A stretch of 64,000 nucleotides of DNA from Marvania coccoides (GCA_963854735.1 OY978097.1:1922001-1986000); one strand, 5' to 3'; shown: positions 46,436 to 57,107, counted from the first letter of the stretch. Notes: generated by a model from the sequence alone, not told the origin. Translations and numbers: made by a program.

Positions 46436-47670
46436 ATGGCCGTGTCTGCTGCCAGCGCTGCCGCTCGGGCCGCGCTGCCAGAAGGACTTCAATCGAGAAA
46501 TAATCAAGCGCACCACCCATATGTAAAAAAGTTTGATATAGACGACGCCGCGCTCACAGGGAACGAAGGGGCAGATGCGGACATGACCCGCGTCATCGTC
46601 GTTGACGAAGAGGCGATGTTGGACGCTGAAGAGGACTTGGAGCCCGCCTCTCGCCAGGAGGTCCTAGAAACGCTCAAGCTGCTGATGTCTGGCGGCATCG
46701 CTGGCGCATTCTCCAAGTCCTGCACCGCCCCGCTCGCCCGCCTCACCATCCTCTACCAGGCAAGCCCCCGCGTTAAAGTACAGAAACCTCACTTGATTAA
46801 TAATCTCAACGCTTCCCACTGTTTTCGCTCTGCTTCCCCCAACAGATCAAAGCCCTCCCTCAGCAAGCTGCGCACGGACCCCACCCCAACTCCAGCCTGG
46901 GCGTTCTGGAGGCCATGCGCGCCGTTGTTCGCCGCGAGGGGCTGCGGTCGTTGTGGAAGGGCAACGGCGTCACCATCATCCACCGCCTGCCCTACTCGGC
47001 CGCAAATTTCTGGGCGTACGAGACCGTGAACGAGCTATGGAAGAAGCACGTCCCCTCTGGCAGCCCGCTGGACCTAGGGGACGTCCCCCGGCGGCTGATC
47101 GCTGGCGGTGCAGCGGGGCTCACCGCCTGCGCGCTGGCCTACCCCCTGGACCTGGTGCGCACCCGGCTGGCGGCGCAAACGACACAGCGGTACTACCACG
47201 GCATCGGGCACACGCTAGCGACGATTGTGCGGGACGAAGGGGCGGCGGGGCTGTACCGCGGCCTCGGCGCCACAATGCTGCAAGTGGGGCCCTGCCTGGC
47301 CATCAACTACGCATCGTACGAGACCCTGCGGTCGGCGTGGCTGGCCCGCAGCGCTGACCCCACCACTCCCACCATCGCCATGAGCTTGGCCTGCGGTTCA
47401 ATGGCTGGTCTGGTTTCTTCCACAGCCACCTTTCCTCTGGATCTGGTGAGGCGGCGGTTGCAGGTGCAGGGCCAAGGGGGCGGCGCCAAGGTGTACGGGT
47501 CGTACCTGGGCGCGTTTAAAACGATTGCCACGACCGAGGGGTTGAGAGGCCTCTACTCGGGGATTTTGCCTGAGTACTATAAAGTGGTGCCAGGGGTGGC
47601 CATCGCCTTTTGTGTGTACGAAATGATGAAGCGCACGCTCAAGGTGGAGACCAACGCCACCGGCAGATGA
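46436..47670 (+). CDS. Mitochondrial carrier family (SLC25) transporter
   Basis: Exons 46436-46759 and 46846-47670 give 382 residues. Three carrier repeats are seen, with signatures SCTAPLARLTILYQ, YPLDLVRTRLAAQ and FPLDLVRRRLQVQG, plus RREGLRSLWKGNGVTIIHRL, RDEGAAGLYRGLGATMLQVG and TEGLRGLYSGILPEYYKVVP. The first repeat and the N-terminal extension of about 75 acidic residues match the plant carrier group with the APLARLTIL motif, related to CoA and nucleotide carriers; the substrate cannot be set. It is likely in the inner mitochondrial membrane. The single intron has a GC donor (CAG|GCAAGC); using a nearby GT instead would insert four residues after YQ where relatives have none. Confidence 0.9.
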
Positions 47671-48107
47671 CGTTATAAAAATGCGACGCAAGCATTGTTT
47701 CCTCTTTCTTGGATGACGCCCTTAGCAGGTGAATAAATGAACCAACAGTAAGATGGCCTCTCCCGAATTCATTTCCGCTCCTCCTCTGTACCCGCATTCA
47801 TTCCTCAGCTCTGTGTGTGTTTCTTTTTTATGCATTGCCATTTTTCCACCGACAGACTTGTGTTGTTATGTTCCGACTTTTTATTCTCTTGTCTTGTACA
47901 CATACTCCACTTGCCAAACAAACGGCAAATAAACTTGTGACCAAATGCAATGCAAAAAAACACCAAAAACTCAGAGAAAGAGGACGAGAAACAGAAATAA
48001 ACACCGCCACACTCGCAGCCATTACTATTCAGAACTGCTTAATTAAGCGGGCAACATCCCTCTCAAACACCTACTACGACTGGTACTATTCTATACGTCC
48101 TGCGTTT
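47671..48107. other. Intergenic between convergent carrier and PAPS transporter genes
   Basis: 437 bp of 3' sequence from two converging genes. No coding signal or RNA gene is recognised. Confidence 0.5.
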
Positions 48108-49597
48108 TTACTTGCTGCTTTCTGGCAGGCCAGCCTCCAAGCCCCCTCCGGCCAGCGGCGTCTTTTCAGCGGCGTCCCCCACCTCCGCGTCCTTTCCCGC
48201 CTCCCCCTTGCTGTGCCCATGCCCGTCCTTCTTGGCCAGCGTCTTGTAGTACAACGCGCCAAACACGGTGGCGGTGCCCATCCATTGCCCCCCTGACAGC
48301 GGGTGGGCAAACAACACGCACGACAGCAGGATGGAAATGAACTGACGGGTGGTCATGACGGTGGCGAACAGCAGCGCGCCAAAGGTCTTGATTGTGTGGG
48401 AGATGAAGAGCTGGCCGATGGTGGCCGCCGCGGAGAGGGTGAGGATAGAGGTGAGGGCGTCCGGGTGGCGGGTCACAAAGCTGATGGCCTCGCCGAACTG
48501 GCCGGCGGTGAGCAGGCCCAGGGCGGAGAATCCCGCGGAGAAGGCCTGCACGTACATGATCTGGTTGAAGATGGTCATCTGGTAGCCCTTGAAGAGCTTG
48601 TCCTGGAAGGTCGAGGTGAAGCCGTCAAAGCCGAGGTAGCCCAGCATCAGCATGATGCCGAACGCGGAGGAGTTCATGCCCGCGTGCTTGGACTTGATCT
48701 CACCGGTCATCAGAAACAGCGTGCAGCCCATGGTGACGGCCGCAGCCACGCCGTAGTCCCTGGCATCTGGAAAAGCAAAAAAACAACAGAGGACGCATCA
48801 TTAGTAACTAGCGACTTGGATTCAATAGTTGAGAGGTTGGACTATTCGCCCCCCATTAATCGAGCTCTCTGCAGCAGCGCTAGATCGCCCCCAACCCCCC
48901 CCCTCCAAACAAACTCACTGTAGCGCTTGCGCATGATGATGGTTCCCCACACCATCACCGGGATCATTTTGGCGCACTTTCCCAGGGTCTGCAGCGGGAA
49001 GGACACGTGCTTGAGGGCCTCGTACTGGCAGAAGGTGGCCACCACGTTGGAGACGGAGACAGCGGCATAGGCCTGGGGCGGGGCCACCGGGCGGATGTCC
49101 TGGCCGTTGGAAACCAGCAGGGTGGCGGCCACAACGACGGTGACGAGGCGGTTGCACAGCACCAGCAGCAGGGAGTACTTGAAGCGCTCGCCATCAAAGG
49201 GCTCCTGCATGATCCGCTCCTGCAGAAGGGAAAAAATGATCGAACAACGAAAATGTTGGCGGGAGGTGGGCGAGCGGGGGCCGGCGCTGGGCAATTGGGG
49301 GCGGTGGGATGGTACTGGGCCATATAGCGCACTGGGGAGCGCGTGTGGGGGGGGTTTCAGGCAGTAAATCGGACGCACCTGCAAGACACCATAGACCACC
49401 AGGCAGCCGATGATGCCGGAGATACACCACGCCAGATGGAGCTTGTCGTTCGCCTTGATGCGAGTGAAGAAGGTATCGAATAGTGCCATCACCATGTTGC
49501 TGGCCTGCTTTGGCGAATGGGAAGCAGTTGGCGATTCAGCTCGCTCACTAATACTACCAACAGCCTGCCCTGGTCCCGCTTCTGAGGCGCTATTCAT
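48108..49597 (-). CDS. PAPS/nucleotide-sugar transporter, SLC35B2-like
   Basis: Exons 49597-49379, 49219-48919 and 48766-48108 give 392 residues. Multi-helix protein of the drug/metabolite transporter fold; blocks VVYGVLQERIMQ, NRLVTVVVAATLLVS, SNVVATFCQYEALKHVSFPL, KCAKMIPVMVWGTIIM, LGYLGFDGFTSTFQDKLFKG and GALLFATVMTTRQFISILLS line up with animal PAPS transporter 1 (SLC35B2). That protein carries the sulfate donor PAPS into the Golgi in exchange for nucleotide. A green alga would use it for sulfated cell-wall polysaccharide or protein sulfation. The C-terminal tail is Lys/Gly-rich, cytosolic, ending ESSK without a clear ER-retrieval KKxx. Related UDP-galactose transporters cannot be excluded. 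Confidence 0.88.
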
Positions 49598-49737
49598 TTA
49601 GTTTTAGAAACAATAACTTGCGGGAGGCCGATTGTCACCAAGTGCGAATTTTTCAATTTTCAATTTCGTTTCTTTTTCATTTTCGCCATCTCGTCGAAAA
49701 AAGGGGCCTGCATGCATTAATCTAAACCGATTCTCAA
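49598..49737. promoter_or_regulatory. 140-bp bidirectional promoter region
   Basis: Only 140 bp separate the ATGs of the PAPS transporter (minus) and the small Lys-rich protein (plus), so both promoters must share or overlap this DNA. Confidence 0.5.
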
Positions 49738-50079
49738 ATGTCAACCAAGCTTGTGAAGAAACAGCTGCGCAGCCTCCTCCCGAGAGAGGCCGAATCCGAG
49801 CAGGCAGCCTCATCACACAAAAATCCTTCCAAAAAACTCAAAGCCAAGGCCGCCAAGCTCAAGAAAAGGGAGAAAAAGCCTGCAGGCAAACCCGCCCAGC
49901 CGTGTGCCCCGCCGCCAAACGAGATCCTGCAGAGTAATTTGCGATATTTTTTGGCCTCCGCCGAGCCCCGAGGCACCACTCAAGACCTCCTCGCGCAGGC
50001 GCTGCGAGCGCGCGGCGCGACAGCACCTGCTGTACCCATTCAAGATGACATTGACGACGACGACGCCCTCTTCTTTTAG
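49738..50079 (+). CDS. Small Lys-rich protein, possibly nucleolar (AROS/RPS19BP1-like?)
   Basis: Single exon, 113 residues: MSTKLVKKQLRSLLPREAES, a basic Lys stretch (KKLKAKAAKLKKREKK), a Pro-rich hinge, NEILQSNLRYFLAS followed by a helix, and an acidic DDIDDDDALFF end. The basic middle suggests nuclear or nucleolar localisation. The order of a Lys-rich stretch, a short L--NL-FL motif and an acidic/aromatic end loosely resembles active regulator of SIRT1/RPS19-binding protein 1, a ribosome-biogenesis factor, but this is only a suggestion. Its stop codon lies 35 nt inside the longest possible frame of the downstream ABC ATPase. Confidence 0.65.
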   Translation: MSTKLVKKQLRSLLPREAESEQAASSHKNPSKKLKAKAAKLKKREKKPAGKPAQPCAPPPNEILQSNLRYFLASAEPRGTTQDLLAQALRARGATAPAVPIQDDIDDDDALFF

Positions 50080-51001
50080 AAGACTACTAAATGAGTTTCT
50101 ACCGCCACCTCCGCATATTCAGCATTGCCATCGAAGCCTTCCCAAACTGCAGCCACCCCGCACACCAGCGACAGCAGCAGCAGCAGCTGGAGGGTCGCAG
50201 CAGCAACCAGAGTCGCTCGCAGACGTCATGGCAAACATCGTCTCAGCGCTGGAAGCCATGCAGCAGCCGCAGCCAGGCGCCGACGCGCCTCGAGGAGCCG
50301 ACCTGTGGGCTTCCGGCCTCCAGTACCACCCTCCAGGCGCCCCTGAGCCGCTCCTACGCGACGTTTCCCTGCACTTGCCGCCCCGATCGCTGGGACTTGT
50401 GTTTGGCCGCAGCGGCGCCGGCAAAACCACGCTGCTGCAGCTCCTCGCGGGACTGCTGGAGCCATCGGCGGGCGTGGTCAGCTTCTCCGGGCCGCTGCCC
50501 CCCCCGGCTGCGGGGCTGACGGGCCAGCAGCGGACCTCCAGTGCTGGGCTTGTCTTCCAGTTTCCCGAGCGGCATTTCGTGGGGGGCACGCTGGCGGAGG
50601 AGCTGACGACGGGGTGGCCGGCGGCGGACACCCCGCAGGGGCTGATGGCGCGCCAGGCACAGGCGCAGCGAGTGCCGCAGGTACTGGCTGCTGTTGGGCT
50701 GGATTCGCTGCCGATCACCACGCAGCTGAGCCGGCTGAGCGACGGGTTCAAGCGGCGGGTGGCGCTGGCGGTGCAGCTGGTGCGGCGGCCGCAGCTGCTG
50801 CTTCTGGACGAGCCGCTGGCGGGGCTGGATTGGCAGACGCGGGAGGAGCTGACCAAGCTGCTGGGGGAGCTGAAGAGGGAGTGCACGGTGGTGGTGGTGT
50901 CGCACGACCTGAGGGAGCTGGCGCCGCTGGTGGACAGGAGCTGGCGCATGCGAGCGGGGGGGGTGCTGCAAGAGGAGGCGCTGGACACAGAACTGCTGTG
51001 A
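50045..51001 (+). CDS. ABC transporter ATPase, ABCI11 (NAP14)-like, chloroplast
   Basis: Single exon, 318 residues from ATG 50045; an alternative ATG at 50228 gives 257. The ATPase domain has Walker A GRSGAGKT, Q-loop GLVFQFPERHF, the variant signature LSDGFKRR (plant ABCI11 has LSGGYKRR), Walker B LLLLDEPLAGLDW and the H-loop VVVSHDLRE. ABCI11 is a cyanobacterial-type soluble subunit of a chloroplast envelope complex linked to metal homeostasis and plastid development. The longer start supplies a Thr/Ser/Arg/Pro-rich leader (MTLTTTTPSSFRRLLN) that suits a transit peptide, but it overlaps the upstream coding region by 35 nt in another frame. No membrane segment is present, so it must pair with a separate permease. 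Confidence 0.88.
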   Translation: MTLTTTTPSSFRRLLNEFLPPPPHIQHCHRSLPKLQPPRTPATAAAAAGGSQQQPESLADVMANIVSALEAMQQPQPGADAPRGADLWASGLQYHPPGAPEPLLRDVSLHLPPRSLGLVFGRSGAGKTTLLQLLAGLLEPSAGVVSFSGPLPPPAAGLTGQQRTSSAGLVFQFPERHFVGGTLAEELTTGWPAADTPQGLMARQAQAQRVPQVLAAVGLDSLPITTQLSRLSDGFKRRVALAVQLVRRPQLLLLDEPLAGLDWQTREELTKLLGELKRECTVVVVSHDLRELAPLVDRSWRMRAGGVLQEEALDTELL

Positions 51002-51083
51002 GTAGCAGCAGTGGGGCGAGCTTGGACATGCGGGACGGAGGCGTCTAGTTGAGGGGCAGGACGAATTTGTATGGAGTGTTTAA

Positions 51084-51088
51084 TGTAA
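51084..51088 (+). promoter_or_regulatory. TGTAA polyadenylation motif after the ABCI11-like gene
   Basis: Located 83 nt after the stop. No TGTAA lies between the small Lys-rich protein stop and the ATPase, so this would be the first signal for either message. Confidence 0.5.
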
Positions 51089-51292
51089 TGAAAAAAAAAA
51101 TGAAATTTGAAATTCTTGCCAAAAAAACGTGAAATCGATGAAATACCAATTGGAAAATGTTGTCATGTCCTCCAGCGTTGCGGGGGGAAAATAGATATAC
51201 TTACCTTTTCGTCGCTTCCTTGACTTCCAATTTTAATATGGCGGCTGCTCACCGTAAACGTATGGCGCATTAGCTTAGTTTTCAATAGATTT

Positions 51293-52152
51293 ATGAAGAG
51301 GCAGGGCTTAAGATCGGAAAAGCCCCAGTCTTTGGAGGCCGATTGCTCTTTCGCTAGCACAATTGTGTCGAAGGCGATGGGAAACGCGGTTCCGCCCGAA
51401 TTGCGACCGCCAATTCGTGTGGTTGTTGGCTTCAAGGTCGATGTCCAAGAATCTTCACCAACCTCTGTCCTTGTTGGTAGCAGCAAGACCTCGGAGGAGC
51501 TCAAATTCGACTCTTCCCCGCGGTCCCGTCTTGCCGAGGCCCTAAAGAACTCGCCTTTCCACGCCAATGCACTGCCGCTGCGTCGGCTGCGCGTCAGCAC
51601 GACTGGCGCTCGCCCCCTCTCCAAAAGCAGGTCGCACGCGGACATGAGCGTCCCGTTGGGCTCCCCCCACACCCCCGCCACCTCTAGTACCTCCAGCACC
51701 CCTGTGCGCATCCCTCTTGTGTGAGTACAACCCTCTTTTTTGAACTCTCCCGCCTCTTTTCAAAATTTAAGTAAACTAACAATGTGCGTGCATTCTACGC
51801 GTGTAGGCTTGCGCGCTGCCACACATGCCCCTTTGAGTTTACGGAGATCCACTCCGGCAGCGGGCGACCCCTGCCCACCCTGCCCTCCTCCCATCGCTCC
51901 TCGAGGTTTGCGCTGGAGGAGCGGGACACCGCTGACGACCTCCCCGTGCGAGATCTGTTTGGGGCGGACCGAGAGCACGCCAGCACACGGCAAGATGCGC
52001 TGGAGGGACAGCCTGACGAGGACACCGGCGCAATTTTTACCCTGGAGGTGCCGCCCAAGGTCCACCTGCAGCTGCGCCTCCCGGCGGCCGCCATCTCGCG
52101 CCACAGGCGCGTGCGGTCCGTGGAGGCGCCACCCCGCCGAAGGTTGACATAG
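51293..52152 (+). CDS. Orphan Ser/Arg/Pro-rich protein
   Basis: Exons 51293-51720 and 51807-52152 (GT-AG; donor TTGT|GTGAGT) give 257 residues. Exon 1 has a short beta-like block (PPIRVVVGFKVDV) and a long Ser/Pro/Thr/Arg-rich disordered part with SPRSRLAEALKNSPF and SKSRSHADMSVP, possible phosphorylation segments. Exon 2 begins LARCHTCPFEFTEIHSG with a lone CxxC, then an acidic block (EERDTADDLPVRDLFGADRE) and a beta-like KVHLQLRLP before a basic end (PPRRRLT). No family is recognised. An internal ATG at 51389 (MGNAVPPEL) could be the true start. Confidence 0.5.
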
Positions 52153-53535
52153 AGAAACTCGCATGCACGCTTTTCTCTCATGAGGCCTCCCTTTGTTAAA
52201 TTTCAAAACATTTCTCCGTTTGTTTGGGGTTTTTTTCTCCTTTTCAATTTCATCCGTGGCAAGAACAGCTTGCCTGCGCTACCAAAAGCTGGTGTACTTC
52301 CTTTCAACCATGCCTCCCAGCTCCCTTTTCAACGTTCGCTTTTTGCTCTGTTTTTAAATCGGCTACCATGTATGTTCCTCAAACTCGCTGCTCTAAACCT
52401 ATTACCATGTCTCCCCATATCTCTCACCCCCCTAAACTGAGCACAGCCTCGCATCCATCAGTATTCTTTTCCCCCTTCTTTTCCTTTTTCATGACAGACA
52501 AAATATCTCTGATAGCGGCGCCGCTGCTATTCCTTTTGATCACACCATTGGCCATGGTCTTTTGGTGCCACTGCCGCATTTGGCCCGCATTTGGCCCTCC
52601 TTGGTGTCGTGGCTGGCTGGCTGCGCCACGATCCCACGCAAATACTTTCTTACATACCCTTTTCTTTTTTACAACGATATTTTTTCCCCTCCTTTTCGGC
52701 GTTGACTTAAACTAGAAGCCGCTTGTAAACCATTCAGTTTTCTACCATGCTTCAGGAGTGGGGATATGCTCATTTTCGCTGCGTGCTGGGTGGCGGAGCA
52801 CCTTTTAACCGCCAGCGGCGGAGAATGCGGCTAAATCAAGGATGCCATGTTGCCGGGGGGGAGGGGGGAGGGGGGGGGGCGGCGCATAATAGGGGCTCAC
52901 CAGGTGAAATATGGTTTCATCTCTTGTATTTCTTCTTATTGCTTTCCAGACAGAGGGGGAAACGAAGAAAAAAAAGTGAAGTGCAGCGTGTCAAAAACAT
53001 CCATCTCATTGTGCAGTACAAAGGGGAATTTATAATTCAAGTGCGCTTGTTGGGGGTGGGTTGCAGCTGTCGCGCAATGAATTTCTTCTCGACGACGGTA
53101 AAGGCGTAAGAAGTTTTTATTAGTCAAAAATTGAGAATAGTCGTGGTACTGCGTTTCCATTCTTGCTGTACAGCGTTTTGTTTATGCTGCGCCCCAGGCT
53201 CCACCCGCCTTGCAATATGCTGTAAATGCGGTATTTATTGTTTTTCATACCAGCTGCAGCAGAAAACCCTTGAAAAAACTGCATGTTGACTGCCGTTCTC
53301 GGTTTCCTGCAAATTCGGAGTTGCATCGTGCAGAAGCGCGTGTCAAAAGAGCAGCCACGAAATGAAGACAATGCAGCATATATATATTTTAATGCTTTTT
53401 TTCATTTAATCAGCGAAGCGAACCGGCCTGTTACATCTTGTCATACTTCTTCTTGTCGCAAAAGCCTATAATATAGTAGGAAGAAGGACGGTTTTGCCCC
53501 TCCTGCTGCCCGGAATCGGCAAAAACCGCGTTCAC
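52153..53535. other. Intergenic, about 1.4 kb, T-rich with a long G-run cluster
   Basis: No supported gene. Pyrimidine-rich sequence (52200-52700) resembles 3'-UTR or intron rather than coding DNA. A G-tract cluster lies at 52855-52882. CCTATAATATAG near 53467 sits about 60-70 bp before the SBP-factor ATG and may be its TATA region. Confidence 0.5.
52855..52882 (+). repeat. G-run cluster (G-quadruplex-prone)
   Basis: Runs of about 7, 6 and 10 G separated by single A bases, then C and GG. Confidence 0.7.
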
Positions 53536-54391
53536 ATGACGGCTGCGAGCAACGTCGAGCTATTGGGGACGACCAGCCATCCTATTTGCCACGACTTCTC
53601 AATAAAATTGTCCGAAGCAGGGCCCCGAGGCAGAAGCGCAGGAGTGCCCTCCCCTCGCAGCGAAATGTCTACAGAACAGTTTCACGGGGACACCAACCCC
53701 GCCGGAGGGGGCCCCACACCCGACAGGGGCTCCCCAGCTGCCTCACTACAACCTTTGGGTGAGCCTGCTGTGGCCCCTCAGCCCCCTGGTCTGGACCTCA
53801 GGACGCTGCCTATCCTACCCCCTGTAGCCACGCGCCGCGACATTAGTCGCCGCGATCTCCCTATGGTGAGTAGCATAACAAAATAAAAAATGTGGTACTA
53901 CGGTGGCGAGGGGTGTGAGGGGTGTGAAGGAAAAAGAAAGGTTTCCCCCCTCCTTCTCCCCTAGAATCGGTGCTTCCCAACCATAAAACTCACCTTCTTT
54001 CGCCCGTACGAACGCAGGTGTGCCACGTCATTGGCTGCCCGGTGTCTCTGACCACCCAGGCCGAGTACTACCAGCGCTACCGCATTTGCAAGGACCACCT
54101 GCGGGCGCCTGCCCTGCTGGTCGACAACACCCCCCAGAGGTTCTGCCAGCAGTGCGGCCGGTTCCACCCCATGGACGCCTTTGACGGCGACAAGCGCAAC
54201 TGCCGTGCGCGGCTGGCGCAGCACAACAGCCGCCGCCGCAAAGCGGGAGCCCCCCCCGGCATTGTCCCCTACGGTCAGTCCCGCCGCCGGCTGGCGAACG
54301 AGCAGGACATGTACGACGACGACGACGAGGGCGACGAGTACGACGACGAGGACGCGCGGCCCAAGCGCAAGCGCGGCCGTCAGCAGCACAA

Positions 54392-54442
<51 letters not shown>

Positions 54443-55090
54443 CAACGGTGGTTTTAGCGGTGCTGCCCCTGTCTCTAGGGCAGCTCGCGCTGAATCCGGG
54501 GGGCTGGGCATGCTGCAGGCTCTGGCGGCGGCCGCCAGCGACGAGGAGGGGCGCGACCGGGAGCAAAAGGCGGCGCAAGCGATTGCGGTGGTGCGCAGCA
54601 ATGCGGCGGCAGCTGCTGCTGCTTCCCCCGCCTTGCAGCACGGAGGCCTGTCCCGCCCCACCCCCGTACCCGCCTCGCAGCAGATGTGGCTGCGGCCGCT
54701 GGATGGCGGCAGCAGCTCCCTGCCGCGGCCCCCGGTGCCTGCTCAGCAGCAGCAGCGGCAGCACCACCACCAGCAGCAGCAGTTTGCTGCACCTCCGGTC
54801 GTGACGGCCGCTGCCCTGCAGGAGCTGGAGCACATGCTGGGCAGGCAGGCGCTGGGCCAGCTGCTGGTGAGCGCGGGGCTTATGGCCCCCGCCCAGCCCT
54901 CTCCTGGCGAGCAGGCCATGCAGCTGCTCAAAGGGCTGCTATCGGGTGACGCAAACAACAGCACCAACAATCTCAACAATGCTGGCGGCGGCAATCCTTT
55001 CGCTGGCAGCGCGTTCTCCGGCCCTTTATTCCGCCTTCCCCAGCAACAGTTCACCGCGCCCGTGCCCCCGCCTCCCGCCAGCATCTTCGC

Positions 55091-55127
<37 letters not shown>

Positions 55128-55761
55128 GATGCCCAGCAGTTTGGCGGGAGTAGGCTCACCAGGCCGGTGTTCAGCGGCAACCTGGTGCAGCGGGCTCCGA
55201 TGGCCATGCCCAACCCTGCTGACGCCCTCAGACTCCTTGTAAGCACGCGTCTTATTTGAAAATTACAGCCCCGTGTTTTTCCCTCTTCTTGCCCTTCAAG
55301 TATCATTCATTTGTCCTCACATTACATATATATTTTTTTTCGATGTTGAATCGATGATGCAGATGGACACCATGTCTGCCCAGCTGACCCCGCCCCCTCC
55401 CCCCTCTCCCCCTGATGCCCCTGCCATGAACGCCGCCTCGCTGCAGCACCTCATTGCCTCGCTGACCAAAGGCAGCGGAGGGGCATCGGCGCTGGAGGCG
55501 GCGCTGAGGCAAGCCCAGGCCCCAGCCCCTGTGGCGGCCAGGCCCACCCCTCCGCCGGTGCAAAATCCGCCGGAAGATAACATGAACGCCCTGGTGGCCA
55601 TGCTGCGCTCACAAGCGTCGGGCGTCCCTCCCGCCGCCGCCGAGGGGGGGCTCCCCAGCCCGCTGGACGTCCAGCGCCAGCTGGAGGCGCTGCTGAACAT
55701 GACAAAGTCGGCGGCCGCCCCTGAGAACGATGCGAACAGCACTGTGACGCTGTCCCTGTAA
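53536..55761 (+). CDS. SBP-box (SQUAMOSA promoter-binding protein-like) transcription factor
   Basis: Exons 53536-53865, 54018-55238 and 55363-55761 give 649 residues. The SBP domain opens exon 2 (residues about 111-185): zinc finger 1 from CHVIGC, C (RICKDH) and H; finger 2 from FCQQCGRFH and the Cys in NCRARL; the bipartite NLS overlaps it (KRNCRARLAQHNSRRRK). SBP factors bind GTAC cores and, in green algae, include the copper regulator CRR1. Here no ankyrin repeats follow, unlike CRR1. Instead an acidic stretch (54310-54360) and long pure-CAG glutamine tracts (54396-54440, 55092-55124) mark disordered activation regions, with a helix AALQELEHMLGRQALGQLL between. An ATG at 53536 is used because no earlier in-frame ATG exists in the exon. 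Confidence 0.92.
54396..54440 (+). repeat. Pure CAG tract, 15 repeats (polyglutamine)
   Basis: 45 bp of uninterrupted CAG inside the SBP factor; in frame as Gln. A second tract of 11 CAG plus CAA is at 55092-55127. Confidence 0.9.
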
Positions 55762-57107
55762 GTTGTAAATACTTGGGAGACCGTGCAAAGGCGGCGGGGT
55801 GGTCCTGGGAACACAAATAGTTAGTTAGTCAAAAAACCAATTTTACCTCTACCTCCATTTTTTCTTTCTTTTCATTTTTCATTTCGTTATTTACTCCCCA
55901 AATTATGACTATATGAACGACCGCCTTTTCTCCTTTTTTTTTTTTTTGGTCGGACCTTCAGATACCTCCTCTTCATCCCTCGTCGTTTTCTCTTTTCCCT
56001 TCCCTTCCTGTCATCTCTCATTCCCCCACCATATTAATTGACGCTATTACAGTAAGATCTACTTCCTTTTCTGTTTACAGTATATAAATTTTGTGTTTGG
56101 TCCCGTCCCCTCTGCTCCAATTTCTTTTCATTTCCGCTTTGGGCATACATGGATGCATTCATTTGCTCCTTCTTTTCCCCATTGTTTATACTCGCTTTGT
56201 CCCCACTCTTCCCTACTGCTGTTCATGTTTCATTCATTTCCTTCGGGGCCTCATGCTAAGCCCTTTACGTTACATACCGCTGGTTCATGGGACTTTTTTT
56301 GTGTGTCTCTGCTAATAAATAACAATTTTTCCTTCTCCTCTCCCCTCTGTAAATAAATGAGATAGTTTGAGAGAACATCACCGCCTGCTGCTACCGCTGA
56401 GCGTGATGCTCGGACGCTGTCTGAGCTGCTTGATGCGCTGTGCTCTATATGCTGCATTGCTTTAAAAAGCCAGAGATGGACGGCATGTGAGGTTGAACCT
56501 GCAGATGGAAGGGGAGCTGCCTTACTGTGGCAGGGTGGCACGTCGACTTGCAGGTCTCTATAGGAGTGCCTTCTGTAGTAGACGTTACAACCATATGCAA
56601 GCCTGAAACCCGAGAAAAAAAAACAAAAAAAACAAAGTCCCCAAAGGGGCGATAATTCGCCCCTTTGTGAAAGGCAAATGCATGCAGGTCATCAACGCCG
56701 GTCACCAGCCGCATCACCGCCGCTCGCTGAACGCCAGCCGTAGCTCCGCCCAAACGCCAGCCGCAGCTCTCGCCCTGGATGCCCATTGCGCATCTGGCTA
56801 GTTTTTCGGCCAGGTTCGAGCTCAACGCGAGCCCCACGGTGTTTCCAGTCTCCGTGAAGATGTTAAAAATTATCGAGTGTAAAAACTCGTTTTTATTTAT
56901 ATTATTATTAGAGAGTTTTGAGAAAATAAAATAAAATAAAATGAACCATGGGTTCATGGCCATGAAAACTTTCCAAAAAAATAAAGTATGTCAGCAACTT
57001 GCTTTCGTCAACGCTGACAGCCCCTTTTTGGGGTGCATTTTAGCTCACACAAATCTGTGGTCGGGATAAAAGAGAAAGATTTGAAATTTGGCATCGCACA
57101 GAACATA
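55762..57107. other. Intergenic, about 1.35 kb; SBP-factor 3' region and AIG1 upstream region
   Basis: T-rich 3' sequence with TGTAA at 55764 (too near the stop to be the main signal) and 56348. The minus strand 56600-56860 reads coding-like (GNTVGLALSSNLAEKLARC...) but no start, splice site or family supports it. Confidence 0.45.
56348..56352 (+). promoter_or_regulatory. TGTAA polyadenylation motif, likely SBP-factor 3' end
   Basis: TGTAAATAAATG context about 590 nt after the stop; long 3' leaders are usual for SBP genes. Confidence 0.4.

Noticed and set aside
51188..51205. ATACTTACC resembling the U1 snRNA 5' end
   Set aside because: The following bases do not match U1 stem-loops; it is more likely chance.
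51163..51711. Minus-strand frame opposite the orphan at 51.3 kb, with a GTAAGTATAT donor-like sequence
   Set aside because: No family motif and no matching acceptor-exon; the plus model has good splice sites and a CxxC block. Kept as a minor doubt.
52224..53109. Open frames in the T-rich region before the SBP factor
   Set aside because: Phe/Pro/Ser-rich translation of pyrimidine-rich DNA, no motifs.
53961..54833. Minus-strand 290-residue frame with poly-Leu tracts opposite the SBP factor
   Set aside because: Poly-Leu is the antisense of the CAG tracts; the SBP domain is on the plus strand.
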